In this document: positions 52,546 through 59,975 of the stretch, one piece after another | How positions within the stretch are numbered: position 1 is the first letter of the stretch | Layout: each line of letters begins with the position of its first letter | DNA from: CANNDT01 sp945876205 | GTDB lineage: Bacteria > Acidobacteriota > Vicinamibacteria > Vicinamibacterales > UBA2999 | NCBI GenBank assembly: GCA_947503365.1 | Contig: CANNDT010000013.1 | Coordinates: 1-64,000, forward strand | DNA length: 64,000 nt | Direction of reading: 5' to 3' | The notes under the pieces: model-generated | Seen by the model: only the letters and a program-made list of their open reading frames with translations | Database searches by the model: none | Told to the model about the DNA's origin: nothing | Made by a program: the position numbers and the translations under genes

Positions 52546-52654
52546 CAGTCCTCCTGAAAGGAGAGTTGGAACCTCGAAAGACCCACCAGGGACGGTGAGC
52601 CGCCGGCCATCATGGCGTGACGCTACCGTGTTGTCAACATTCTGATATTGCACG

Positions 52655-52672
52655 GTCCGCCTGAAGGCGGAC
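52655..52672. repeat. Palindrome GTCCGCCTGAAGGCGGAC
   Basis: A perfect 7-base stem with a CTGA loop region directly after the stop of the carbinolamine dehydratase gene. Related in form to P1 (GTCCGC arms) but with a different centre. It may end the pterin transcript; there is no T-run. Confidence 0.75.
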
Positions 52673-52673
52673 A

Positions 52674-52973
52674 CTACGTACGGGCCAGATCCTGGATGCG
52701 GTGGGCGAGAGCAAAATCCTTGTCGGTGATGCCCCCGGCGCTGTGGGTCGAGAGCGCCACGGCGACGCTTCCCCACTTCACCAGCATGTCTGGATGGTGA
52801 TCGGCAGCTTCGGCGAAATACCCGATGGCGTTGACGAGCATCAGCGTCCTCGGAAAGCCGTCGGTCTTGAAGACGCGCTGGATCACCCCGCCCGCGTACG
52901 ACCAGCCTTCGAGGTCGCGCAGCCGCTCGGCGATCTGCGCCTCGTCATAGGTCGGCTCTTTCTTCGCGGTCAT
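52674..52973 (-). CDS. phhB: Pterin-4a-carbinolamine dehydratase
   Basis: A 99-residue PCD/DCoH protein that dehydrates 4a-hydroxytetrahydrobiopterin after aromatic amino acid hydroxylation. LRDLEGWSYAGGVIQRVFKT, MLVNAIGYFAEAADHHPDML with the active-site histidine pair, and WGSVAVALSTHSAGGITDKD are diagnostic. Its ATG overlaps the PTPS stop by four bases. Confidence 0.93.
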   Translation of the reverse strand: MTAKKEPTYDEAQIAERLRDLEGWSYAGGVIQRVFKTDGFPRTLMLVNAIGYFAEAADHHPDMLVKWGSVAVALSTHSAGGITDKDFALAHRIQDLART

Positions 52974-53485
52974 CGGATGTCCTCCTTCAGCAGCACGCGG
53001 TAGACGGCGGTCTGTCCGACGTTCTCTTCCACTTCCATCTCGATGGCGGTCAGGCGGTGGGGACCCGCCGCGTCGAGCTCGGCGCGCAACCGGTCGGCGA
53101 GCAACTGCGCCAGCATCTCGACGCTGGTATTCGGGATCGGCAGCAGCGCGCAGTCGCGTTTCGGGAAGACATACTGGGGCTTGCCATCGACCGCGACCCG
53201 GACGCTGTCCTGTTCGGCAGTGATCTGGATCCGTGGATTCTCGAGCGGCAGTAAGACGAGGTGATCGAGCTGGCCGCACAGCGCCCGCATGATGCGCTTG
53301 AGCTCGATGAAGTCGAAGACGAGCCACGACTCCTGGTCGAGCGCGCCGTCGAGGGTCACGCGCGCGCGATAATTGTGGCCGTGCAGGCCCTCGCAGCGGT
53401 GACCGGCGAACGTGATGAAGTGCGCGGAGGCAAATACGAGATCGTCCTTGGTGACCGAGACCTGGAAATGCCCGCGATGCGCCAC
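52970..53485 (-). CDS. 6-pyruvoyltetrahydropterin synthase/QueD-family protein
   Basis: A 171-residue PTPS-fold enzyme. Zinc histidines are seen in SAHFITFAGHRCEGLHGHNY, with the Cys of the catalytic relay in HRCEG; FDFIELKRIMRALCGQLDHL and IPNTSVEMLAQLLADRL complete the pattern. Can act in tetrahydrobiopterin, queuosine or folate routes. Fusion-like coupling to carbinolamine dehydratase and a distant folE favour biopterin. It is longer than QueD (about 120), as in PTPS-like forms. Confidence 0.87.
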   Translation of the reverse strand: MAHRGHFQVSVTKDDLVFASAHFITFAGHRCEGLHGHNYRARVTLDGALDQESWLVFDFIELKRIMRALCGQLDHLVLLPLENPRIQITAEQDSVRVAVDGKPQYVFPKRDCALLPIPNTSVEMLAQLLADRLRAELDAAGPHRLTAIEMEVEENVGQTAVYRVLLKEDIR

Positions 53486-53494
53486 GCCTCGAAT

Positions 53495-54718
53495 CTACAC
53501 TATTCCCCGCTCGCGCAGGTCCGCGAGTGCCGCGCCGCGAATGCCGAGCGAGGCAAGCACCTCCTCGACGTGCTCGCCGAGCGTCGGTCCCACCCATGCG
53601 GTGGCGCCGGGCGTCGCGCTGAGCTTGGGGACGATGCCCGGGATGTCGAGCGGCTGGCCGTCGGGCATCGCGGTGTGCTCGATCATGTCACGCGCACGGT
53701 AGTGGTCATCCGCGTGGATGTCGGCGGCCGTGTAGATCTTCGCGACCGGCACGTCGGCCTTCTCGAGGGCGACGAGCACGTCTCCGAGAGTGTGCTGCGA
53801 CGTCCAGTCGGCAATCGCCCCGTCAATGTCGTCGATACGCCGGACGCGTCCTTCATTGCCCGCCAGCTCGGGGTCATCAGCCAGGTCGGCCCGGCCAACT
53901 GCCTGCATCAGACGCTTGAAGATGCCGTCGCTGTTGCCCGCAATGACGACATAGCTGCCGCCGGCGCACGGATAGGTATTGGACGGTGCGATGCCCGGAA
54001 GGCTGCCGCCCGTCCGCCCGCGCACGAAGCCAAAACGTGAGTACTCGGGGATCAGGCTCTCCATGACCGCAAACACCGCTTCATACAGCGCGACGTCCAC
54101 GACCTGGCCCGTGCCTCCGTTGACCTTGCGGTGGTGAAGCGCCGCCATCGCACCAATCACCGCGTAGAGGCCGGCAAGCGAGTCGCCAAGGCTCACGCCC
54201 GAGCGGACCGGCGCGCGATCGGGCTCGCCGGTGAGGTGGCGCAGGCCGCCGACCGCTTCGGCGATCGCCGCAAAGCCCGGCTTGTCGCGGTACGGGCCGG
54301 TCTGGCCGTAGCCGGAGATGCGCACCATCACGAGGCCAGGGTTGATCGCCGACAGCTCGTCCCATCCGAGGCCCCATCCCTCGAGGACGCCGGGGCGGAA
54401 GTTCTCGATCAGGACGTCGGCGTCCTTCACGAGATCGCGCACGATCGCGCGGCCCTCTTCCGATTTCAGGTTCAGCGTCACCGACTTCTTGTTGCGGCCG
54501 AGCGAATACCACCAGACCGACGTGCCGTTGTGGAGCTTGCGCCACTGGCGCAGCGGATCGCCGCCGGCGGGCGGCTCGACCTTGATCACGTCGGCGCCAA
54601 ACTGCGCGAACAGGCTTGCCGCGTAGGGGCCGGCGATCAGGCCGCCCAGCTCCACGACCTTGACGCCGGCTAATGCGGCGCGGACCTTTACGGTCCGCGA
54701 TTGATCTTCCCTAGACAT
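53495..54718 (-). CDS. CaiB/BaiF family CoA-transferase
   Basis: A 407-residue type III CoA-transferase. KVVELGGLIAGPYAASLFAQ, GADVIKVEPPAGGDPLR, DVLIENFRPGVLEGWGL and SGVSLGDSLAGLYAVIGAMA are family motifs; Asp179 is the expected nucleophile forming the mixed anhydride. Residues 6-14 (QSRTVKVRA) come from a P1 palindrome and precede the true family start. A TAATAT box six bases before the ATG suggests leaderless translation. Substrate not known; the divergent FAH gene may belong to the same pathway. Confidence 0.9.
   Translation of the reverse strand: MSREDQSRTVKVRAALAGVKVVELGGLIAGPYAASLFAQFGADVIKVEPPAGGDPLRQWRKLHNGTSVWWYSLGRNKKSVTLNLKSEEGRAIVRDLVKDADVLIENFRPGVLEGWGLGWDELSAINPGLVMVRISGYGQTGPYRDKPGFAAIAEAVGGLRHLTGEPDRAPVRSGVSLGDSLAGLYAVIGAMAALHHRKVNGGTGQVVDVALYEAVFAVMESLIPEYSRFGFVRGRTGGSLPGIAPSNTYPCAGGSYVVIAGNSDGIFKRLMQAVGRADLADDPELAGNEGRVRRIDDIDGAIADWTSQHTLGDVLVALEKADVPVAKIYTAADIHADDHYRARDMIEHTAMPDGQPLDIPGIVPKLSATPGATAWVGPTLGEHVEEVLASLGIRGAALADLRERGIV
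54673..54699. repeat. Palindromic repeat P1 copy at the 5' end of the CoA-transferase gene
   Basis: On the minus strand CGCGGACCGTAAAGGTCCGC followed by GCCGCAT. In frame, it encodes residues RTVKVRAAL just after the start codon region of the CoA-transferase. Confidence 0.92.
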
Positions 54719-54724
54719 GGGCTG

Positions 54725-54730
54725 ATATTA
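54725..54730 (-). promoter_or_regulatory. -10 box TAATAT six bases before the CoA-transferase start
   Basis: On the minus strand TAATAT, six bases (CAGCCC), ATG at 54718. On the plus strand the same AT-rich spot gives TATTAT, 12 bases before the divergent FAH gene ATG, so one short element may serve both directions. Confidence 0.55.
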
Positions 54731-54744
54731 TCCAACCCACAGAC

Positions 54745-55662
54745 ATGCGATATGCGACGTTCTCAGTTGACGGAGATCCGACGCCTCGCCTCGGCGTCGC
54801 CGACCAGACCCACATCGTCGACGTCCAGGCACTGGCGGCGCCGCTCGACGCGGGCGCCGTGCCCGGGACGCTGTCCGAGCTCATCTCGCAAGGGCCGGAG
54901 GCGTGGCAGCAGATGGCGGAATTGCTGCGCGCCGAGCTGCCGCGTTACAAGGGCACGCGCCACGCGTTCACGGACGTGCAGTGGCAGGCACCGATCCCCC
55001 GTCCCACCAAGAACGTGATGTGCGTCGGCAGGAACTACAAGGGCCATATCGAAGAAGGCGCGCGCGCCCGGGGCGAGGCGGTGAAGTATCCCGAGGTGCC
55101 GGTGATCTTCACCAAGGGGCCGACCTCGGTCAGCGGACCGTTCGATGTCATCAGCTATGAGCGCTCCGTCACCCAGCAGGTCGACTGGGAAGCCGAGCTC
55201 GGCATCGTCATCGGCGTCGGCGGGCGCAACATCGCGCGAGCCGACGCGCTGCGGCACGTCTTCGGCTACACCGTGATCAACGACGTGAGCGCCCGGGACC
55301 TGCAGAAGAATCACGTCCAGTTCTTCAAGGGCAAGAGCCTCGATGGCTTCTGCCCGATGGGACCGGTGGTCGTCACCACCGACGAGTTCGGCGACCCGCA
55401 GCAGAAGAACGTGATCTGCCGCGTCAACGGCGTCGTCAAGCAGGACGGCAACACCAGGCAGATGATTTTTCCCGTGGACGTCATCATCGAGTGGATGTCG
55501 AAGGGCATGACGCTCGAACCGGGCGACATCATCGCGACCGGGACGCCCGACGGCGTCGGGTTCAGCCGCACCCCTCCTGAATACCTGGAGGACGGCACCG
55601 TCATGGAAACCGAGATCGAAGGCATCGGCACGATGCGTAACGTATTTTCCGTACGCCAATGA
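54745..55662 (+). CDS. Fumarylacetoacetate hydrolase-family protein (acylpyruvase type)
   Basis: A 305-residue FAH enzyme with an N-terminal lid domain (residues 1-80). NVMCVGRNYKGHIEEGARAR, then IFTKGPTSVSGP, VDWEAELGIVIGVGGRNIAR (metal-binding E and E), NDVSARDLQKNHVQFFKGKS and DIIATGTPDGVGFSRTPPEY match acylpyruvate hydrolases and 2-keto-3-deoxy sugar hydratases. It differs from the paralogue at 47045 in having the lid domain. It overlaps the SnoaL-like gene by four bases. Confidence 0.87.
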   Translation: MRYATFSVDGDPTPRLGVADQTHIVDVQALAAPLDAGAVPGTLSELISQGPEAWQQMAELLRAELPRYKGTRHAFTDVQWQAPIPRPTKNVMCVGRNYKGHIEEGARARGEAVKYPEVPVIFTKGPTSVSGPFDVISYERSVTQQVDWEAELGIVIGVGGRNIARADALRHVFGYTVINDVSARDLQKNHVQFFKGKSLDGFCPMGPVVVTTDEFGDPQQKNVICRVNGVVKQDGNTRQMIFPVDVIIEWMSKGMTLEPGDIIATGTPDGVGFSRTPPEYLEDGTVMETEIEGIGTMRNVFSVRQ

Positions 55663-56285
55663 CCAATCAGATCGAAGACACACGCGCGATCCGGGAAGTC
55701 GTCGAAAACTGGGCGCTCTGGCGCGATGCCGGCGACTGGGAGCGCTTCGCCACCGTCTGGCATCCCGAGGCCGAGATGTGGGCCACCTGGTTCCAGGGGC
55801 CCGCGCAGAAGTTCATCGAGGTCAGCCGCGACGGCTTCAACCGCGGCGTCAGCATCCTGCATTTTCTCGGCGGGTTCACCTGCGACATCGCCGGCAACCG
55901 GTCGATCGCGCAGACGAAGATGAGCATCAGCCAGCGCGCCGAGGTCCACGGCGTGGCGGTCGACGTCCTGTGCGTGGGGCGGTTCTACGACTTTTTCGAA
56001 AAGCGCGATGGCCACTGGAAGATCGTCCGGCGGCGGCTGACCTACGAGAAAGACCGGATGGATCCGCTCGACCCCAGCGCGACGCTGAAACTCGACCCCG
56101 CTCTCCTCGCGAAGTTCCCCGAAGGCTACCGCCACCTCGGCTACCTGCAGACGAGCATCGGGTTCAAGGTGAAGGACGGATTGCCAGGCCTGCGCGGCCC
56201 CTCGGTCGAGAAGCTCTACGCCGAAGGGAAAGCCTGGCTCGCAGGATCTCCCACTCCTGGAGAGGCCTTAGGCTCGGGGCTTTAG
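55659..56285 (+). CDS. SnoaL/NTF2-like protein
   Basis: A 208-residue cone-shaped alpha/beta-fold protein. EDTRAIREVVENWALWRDAG, DWERFATVWHPEAEMWATWF and GHWKIVRRRLTYEKDRMDPL are SnoaL-like motifs. Such folds serve as isomerases, hydrolases, cyclases or small dioxygenase subunits. The C-terminal tail after residue 165 is an extension; its end (PGEALGSGL) is encoded by a GGCCTTAGGCTCGGGGC repeat-like stretch. Coupled to the FAH gene, so probably the same pathway. Confidence 0.72.
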   Translation: MTNQIEDTRAIREVVENWALWRDAGDWERFATVWHPEAEMWATWFQGPAQKFIEVSRDGFNRGVSILHFLGGFTCDIAGNRSIAQTKMSISQRAEVHGVAVDVLCVGRFYDFFEKRDGHWKIVRRRLTYEKDRMDPLDPSATLKLDPALLAKFPEGYRHLGYLQTSIGFKVKDGLPGLRGPSVEKLYAEGKAWLAGSPTPGEALGSGL

Positions 56286-56288
56286 GCG

Positions 56289-58514
56289 CTATTCGTCGAG
56301 GCGTTCGAATAGCTGCGTGTTGCTGTAGTCCTGTCCTTCGATTTGTCCCTTGGTGGTGATCGTGATCGTCTTGCCGTCGGGCGACAGCTTCCACGTCGAG
56401 GCTTCGACGACGGCGCCCTTGATCTTCCCGGACCGCTCGAGCGTCGTCGCATCGACGCGTTTGATCGCGAAGGTTTCGATCGCGCCGCCCTTCGCGGCGT
56501 TGTCCTGGCCATCGGGCTTGGCGACGTACTCGACGCGGAAGAAGCCGGTGTCGTTCGCCACGATCTGCGTGTCGATGCTGTAGCTGAGTGCCCCGTCGGC
56601 CGCCGGCGCGATGTGCATCACGCGGCGCTCGGGCGCGCTGCCGTCGCGGCCGTCGAGCCCGGCGCGTCGCCAGCTCACGTCGAATGACGACTTGCCGCGG
56701 TTGAGCCGCCAGTCGCCGACAAAGTCGGTGCGCGCGACCGTCTTGCCGCCACCCGGCTTGGCCGCCGTCGTCCGCTTGAGGAACGCCGCCTGCAGCTCGG
56801 CCAACTTCGCCATGTACTCGGGATAGAGCGTCTCTTTGCCGCCGAACGCCGCCTCCTGCGGAATCCCGTACATCGTCTGGAATTCCTTGTGCTGCTCGTA
56901 GTTGCCCGGCAGGTAGTGCGGCACGTAGTGCTTCACCTGGCCGACGCGCTCGTCCACGACCTGGAATGGACCGCAATCGACCTGTCCCGGAAAGCGCACG
57001 CGATTCGGCGACTTGTCGAGGGCCCAGTTGGTGGTGCGCATCAGCCCCTCGGCCATGTAGCCGGGATCGTCGACGAGCGCGATCAGCAGCAGGTAATCGC
57101 CCTGCCGCACGAACCATTCGGTGCCGATCGCCTGATCGCTGTGCGGCACGCCATTGCGCTGGAGATACCCCGCCTTCTCATGGGTGGTGGTGAACTTCAG
57201 CGCGTTGCCTTCCCACCCGCCCGCCGAATAGCCGGCGTAGGTGTGCGGCGCGTACTCGGGCGGTTGCGGCCGGCCATCGACCCAGATGGCGCGCTCGCCG
57301 GTCAGGCCGAGAAAGACGTCGTAGCGCTGTTCCCGATAGGTTGACGGATCGACGACCTGGGTGATCTGCAGCGACGTCGGGCCGCGCATGCCGTAGATAC
57401 CGGTGTGCGGCCGGCACTGCTCCTCCGGGATCGCGAACCAGCCGGGATCCCAGCTGGCGGAGGCGAACTTGCCCGCGTCGTTGAGCGGCACGCCCGTGAA
57501 GTCGCCGACGAGCAGCCCGGAGCGGCGGTCCCACAGGTCCTCGTGAAAGAGATCGTTCCAGTAGCCGTCGATGTCGATGCCGACGACTTCGTACGGGAGC
57601 TGTTCGGACGCGGGTGCCGGGGCGGCGGGTGCGGCGGCCTGCGTGGTGGCGCCGCGCTCGCAGGGTGCCGGAGCAAACTTCGAATCGTCCGGCTCCTTCT
57701 TGAAGTGCGAGCTCGTGACGAACGGTTCGTTGAGATACACCGGATCTTCGACGATGCTCGTGACGACGAGCCAGTGATCGCCGTTGGGCGCGGTGACGCG
57801 GACGAAGTATTCGGTCAGCGTCGCGCTGTCGCTGTACGGCACGCCGTTGCGACGGAGGTAGCCCGCGCGCATGTTCGTCGTGATCGCCTTCAACTGGCCC
57901 GCGCTCGGCCGCGCGTTGGCGGTGCGGACGCCGCCGCCGGTCTGCGCCACGGCGTTGTCTCCGGCGCCACCGGGGGCGGACGAGAGCGGGAGCTGCCAGA
58001 CCGCCGTTGATGTGCCCTGCCAGGTCTTGGGACCAGTCGCCTGTCCGCCTGCCCCGAGCGAAGTTGAGGGGCCAGGAAACCGCAACATGCGTGTTTGTGC
58101 GCCGGCGTCAGTATCGATTCTGAGCGCGTTGTCGTCCGCCCACGAAATCCGCACGCGGCCCGGCATCCGCATCACCGAGGCGGCGCCGTAGATCTTGCAC
58201 TGCAGGTTCTCGGTTTCGTCGGCGCGTGCGTCCCAGTTGTCGGCGGCCTGCCGCCCCTCACCGCTCAGCGGCACCGCCGCATAGTCGCCGCGCGGCGGCG
58301 TCATCATCCGCCAGCGCCAGTCTTCCGTCACGACCGACACCCACGTGCCGGTCAGATCGATCGCCGCGGCGGCGCGAAGCGTCCGCGGAATCTCGGGACC
58401 CGGACCGAGTTGAACGGCGCGCTGTCCCTGCGCCGACGCGGGCCGCGGACCGAGAAGGTCCGCTCCGCAGATGCACAGTGCCGCGACTGCGACGAGAGCA
58501 ACCTTGCGTGTCAT
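56289..58514 (-). CDS. Three-domain secreted protein: A-B fusion plus a C-terminal beta domain
   Basis: A 741-residue exported protein. After the signal peptide, residues about 45-300 match domain A (GTWVSVVTEDWRWRMMTP, MRMPGRVRISWADDN, GYLRRNGVPYSDSATLTEYF), which is a separate protein at 42528-43292. An Ala/Pro linker follows. Residues about 320-600 match domain B (WNDLFHEDLWDRRSG, CRPHTGIYGMRGPTSLQITQ, GYLQRNGVPHSDQAIGTEWF, VPHYLPGNYEQHKEF), separate at 43295-44173. Residues about 615-741 are a third, lipocalin-like part (TDFVGDWRLNRGKSSFDVSW, GKTITITTKGQIEGQDYSNT). The signal peptide and one loop carry dispersed repeats. Function unknown. Confidence 0.75.
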   Translation of the reverse strand: MTRKVALVAVAALCICGADLLGPRPASAQGQRAVQLGPGPEIPRTLRAAAAIDLTGTWVSVVTEDWRWRMMTPPRGDYAAVPLSGEGRQAADNWDARADETENLQCKIYGAASVMRMPGRVRISWADDNALRIDTDAGAQTRMLRFPGPSTSLGAGGQATGPKTWQGTSTAVWQLPLSSAPGGAGDNAVAQTGGGVRTANARPSAGQLKAITTNMRAGYLRRNGVPYSDSATLTEYFVRVTAPNGDHWLVVTSIVEDPVYLNEPFVTSSHFKKEPDDSKFAPAPCERGATTQAAAPAAPAPASEQLPYEVVGIDIDGYWNDLFHEDLWDRRSGLLVGDFTGVPLNDAGKFASASWDPGWFAIPEEQCRPHTGIYGMRGPTSLQITQVVDPSTYREQRYDVFLGLTGERAIWVDGRPQPPEYAPHTYAGYSAGGWEGNALKFTTTHEKAGYLQRNGVPHSDQAIGTEWFVRQGDYLLLIALVDDPGYMAEGLMRTTNWALDKSPNRVRFPGQVDCGPFQVVDERVGQVKHYVPHYLPGNYEQHKEFQTMYGIPQEAAFGGKETLYPEYMAKLAELQAAFLKRTTAAKPGGGKTVARTDFVGDWRLNRGKSSFDVSWRRAGLDGRDGSAPERRVMHIAPAADGALSYSIDTQIVANDTGFFRVEYVAKPDGQDNAAKGGAIETFAIKRVDATTLERSGKIKGAVVEASTWKLSPDGKTITITTKGQIEGQDYSNTQLFERLDE
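58050..58073. repeat. CCCCTCAACTTCGCTCGGGG-type repeat inside the fused protein
   Basis: On the minus strand GGCCCCTCAACTTCGCTCGG plus GGCA, a short imperfect palindrome. In frame, it adds GPSTSLGAGG to domain A. The separate domain A protein lacks these residues. Confidence 0.8.
58445..58463. repeat. P1-like palindrome in the signal peptide of the fused protein
   Basis: GCGGACCGAGAAGGTCCGC, a P1 variant with GAGAA centre, encodes CGADLLGPR between the hydrophobic core and the cleavage region of the signal peptide (residues 17-25). Confidence 0.85.
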
Positions 58515-58524
58515 GGCGATCCGG

Positions 58525-58914
58525 TCAGTCGAACTCGCCGCCCCACCGCCAGCCGTCGGAGGGCCGGAAGATGGTGCGCACGCGCAGGCGGAAGTCGCCG
58601 GCCGTCCGGGACGGATCGCCGGTGATGATGATGTGGTCGCCGACCTTCAGCGTGTCTTTCGCCACGCCCTGCTGGCCAAGCTGGCCGCCGGATCCCCATT
58701 CGGCCGACCAGCGCTGCGGCGTGCCGCCCTTGGGATCCTTGGCGACGATCTGCACGAATGAATGCGGATTGCGCCACTGGAACTGCACCAGATCGCCCTC
58801 GACCGTGACTTTCTGGCTCTCGATATACGTGGCCGCAAACGAATGGTGGGCCCAGGCCCGCCCAGCGACGAATAACGCGGCGATCGCGATGATGACGATG
58901 AGGGTACGTTTCAC
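58525..58914 (-). CDS. DUF6152-type secreted protein
   Basis: A 129-residue exported protein. Signal peptide MKRTLIVIIAIAALFVAGRA ending AWAHHS; then FAATYIESQKVTVEGDLVQF, QWRNPHSFVQIVAKDPKGGT, and VGDHIIITGDPSRTAGDFRL. Paralogue of 18352-18777. Directly upstream (10 bases) of the three-domain secreted protein, the same neighbourhood as at 17541-18777, so a functional link is likely. Function unknown. Confidence 0.7.
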   Translation of the reverse strand: MKRTLIVIIAIAALFVAGRAWAHHSFAATYIESQKVTVEGDLVQFQWRNPHSFVQIVAKDPKGGTPQRWSAEWGSGGQLGQQGVAKDTLKVGDHIIITGDPSRTAGDFRLRVRTIFRPSDGWRWGGEFD

Positions 58915-58923
58915 GTCTATCTC

Positions 58924-59943
58924 CTAGCTCTTGTTCTTGGTCGTCGTGGCCGGCCGCGCGGGAAGGGTGGCCTTGAGCTCGTTGTACACCGTCTCGATGA
59001 ATTTTTCGGTCGTCCACGGGCCGGTGGTCGCCCCGTAGCGGAAGTCGTAGTCGAGCGTCGGCTTCGCCGCCTTCACCTGCGCGATCGTCATCCCCTTCTT
59101 GACCATGTCCTGGATGCGGTCGCGGACGATCACCGTCATGTTTCGATACTCGAGGACGTCACCCTCGTCGGAGAGGCGGCCGTGCCCCGGGATGATCTTC
59201 GTGCCGCCCTCGGCGTTGGTCTCGGGCACCGCCAGGTCGAGGATGTGATTCAGGCCGTCGATCACGCCCTGCATGCGGCCGCCGCGCGAAGTATCGATGA
59301 CGGGATAGGTCGTCGTGCTGAAGATGTCGCCGGCGCTAATCACGTCTGACTTGCGGAAGTAGACGATGCTGTCGCCGTCGGTGTGCGCGGCCGCCTGGTG
59401 AATCACCTGGATCGATTCACCGTTGAACCACATCTCCTTCACGTCGAGATACGCATCGGTCGGCATCGCGGCTTGCGGAATCTTGGCCTGCCCCGCAGGC
59501 GGTGACGCGAGCTGCAGCAGGAGGTTCTCGTGCCCGAGGACGATGGCGGCGGCCCCGCCTCGCCCGCCGCGTCCGGCGGGCGCCTTCGCGAGGTTTTCAT
59601 TGCCGCCGATGTGATCGGCATCGATCGAAGTGTTGATGATGTAGCGGATGGGTGCTTGCGAGATGCGGCGGATCGCAGCGAGGAGCTTGCCGCTGTAGTC
59701 GGCGGTGACGGTGTCGACGAGAAGCACGCCGTAGCCGCCGAGGTAGGTGCCTGGCACGCGCGGGGGCCGCGTGGCCGGCTCGACCTGCAGCGTGACGTTG
59801 TTGCCGCCTGCGACGAGCATGTAGATGGTCGGCGCCACCTGCAGGACGTGCACGTCGTCGTCGGCACGCGGCTGCTGCGCGGCGAGCCACACCGGGAATG
59901 CCAGCGCGACCGCTACCAAGACCGTCCCTATCTGTGTGTGCAT
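58924..59943 (-). CDS. MBL-fold protein with altered metal motif (paralogue of 47957-49069)
   Basis: A 339-residue exported protein (MHTQIGTVLVAVAL, signal peptide to WLAAQQ; GGAG upstream of the ATG). Core motif INTSIDADHIGGNE in place of THxHxDH, so the first two histidines are Ser and Asp. AAAHTDGDSIVYF, DVISAGDIFSTTTYPVID and PGHGRLSDEGD are conserved with the paralogue, as is the C-terminal TTGPWTTEKFIETVYNEL. Followed by the DUF6152 and fused genes. Both paralogues sit in catabolic operons; substrate unknown. Confidence 0.8.
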   Translation of the reverse strand: MHTQIGTVLVAVALAFPVWLAAQQPRADDDVHVLQVAPTIYMLVAGGNNVTLQVEPATRPPRVPGTYLGGYGVLLVDTVTADYSGKLLAAIRRISQAPIRYIINTSIDADHIGGNENLAKAPAGRGGRGGAAAIVLGHENLLLQLASPPAGQAKIPQAAMPTDAYLDVKEMWFNGESIQVIHQAAAHTDGDSIVYFRKSDVISAGDIFSTTTYPVIDTSRGGRMQGVIDGLNHILDLAVPETNAEGGTKIIPGHGRLSDEGDVLEYRNMTVIVRDRIQDMVKKGMTIAQVKAAKPTLDYDFRYGATTGPWTTEKFIETVYNELKATLPARPATTTKNKS

Positions 59944-59975
59944 GCAGGACTCCGGAAAACCTTGCCTGTTCTCCC

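Noticed and set aside
49672..52557. A 961-codon plus-strand frame opposite the TonB receptor
   Set aside because: No domain; Arg/Val/His-rich antisense reading of a GC-rich gene with strong codon bias.
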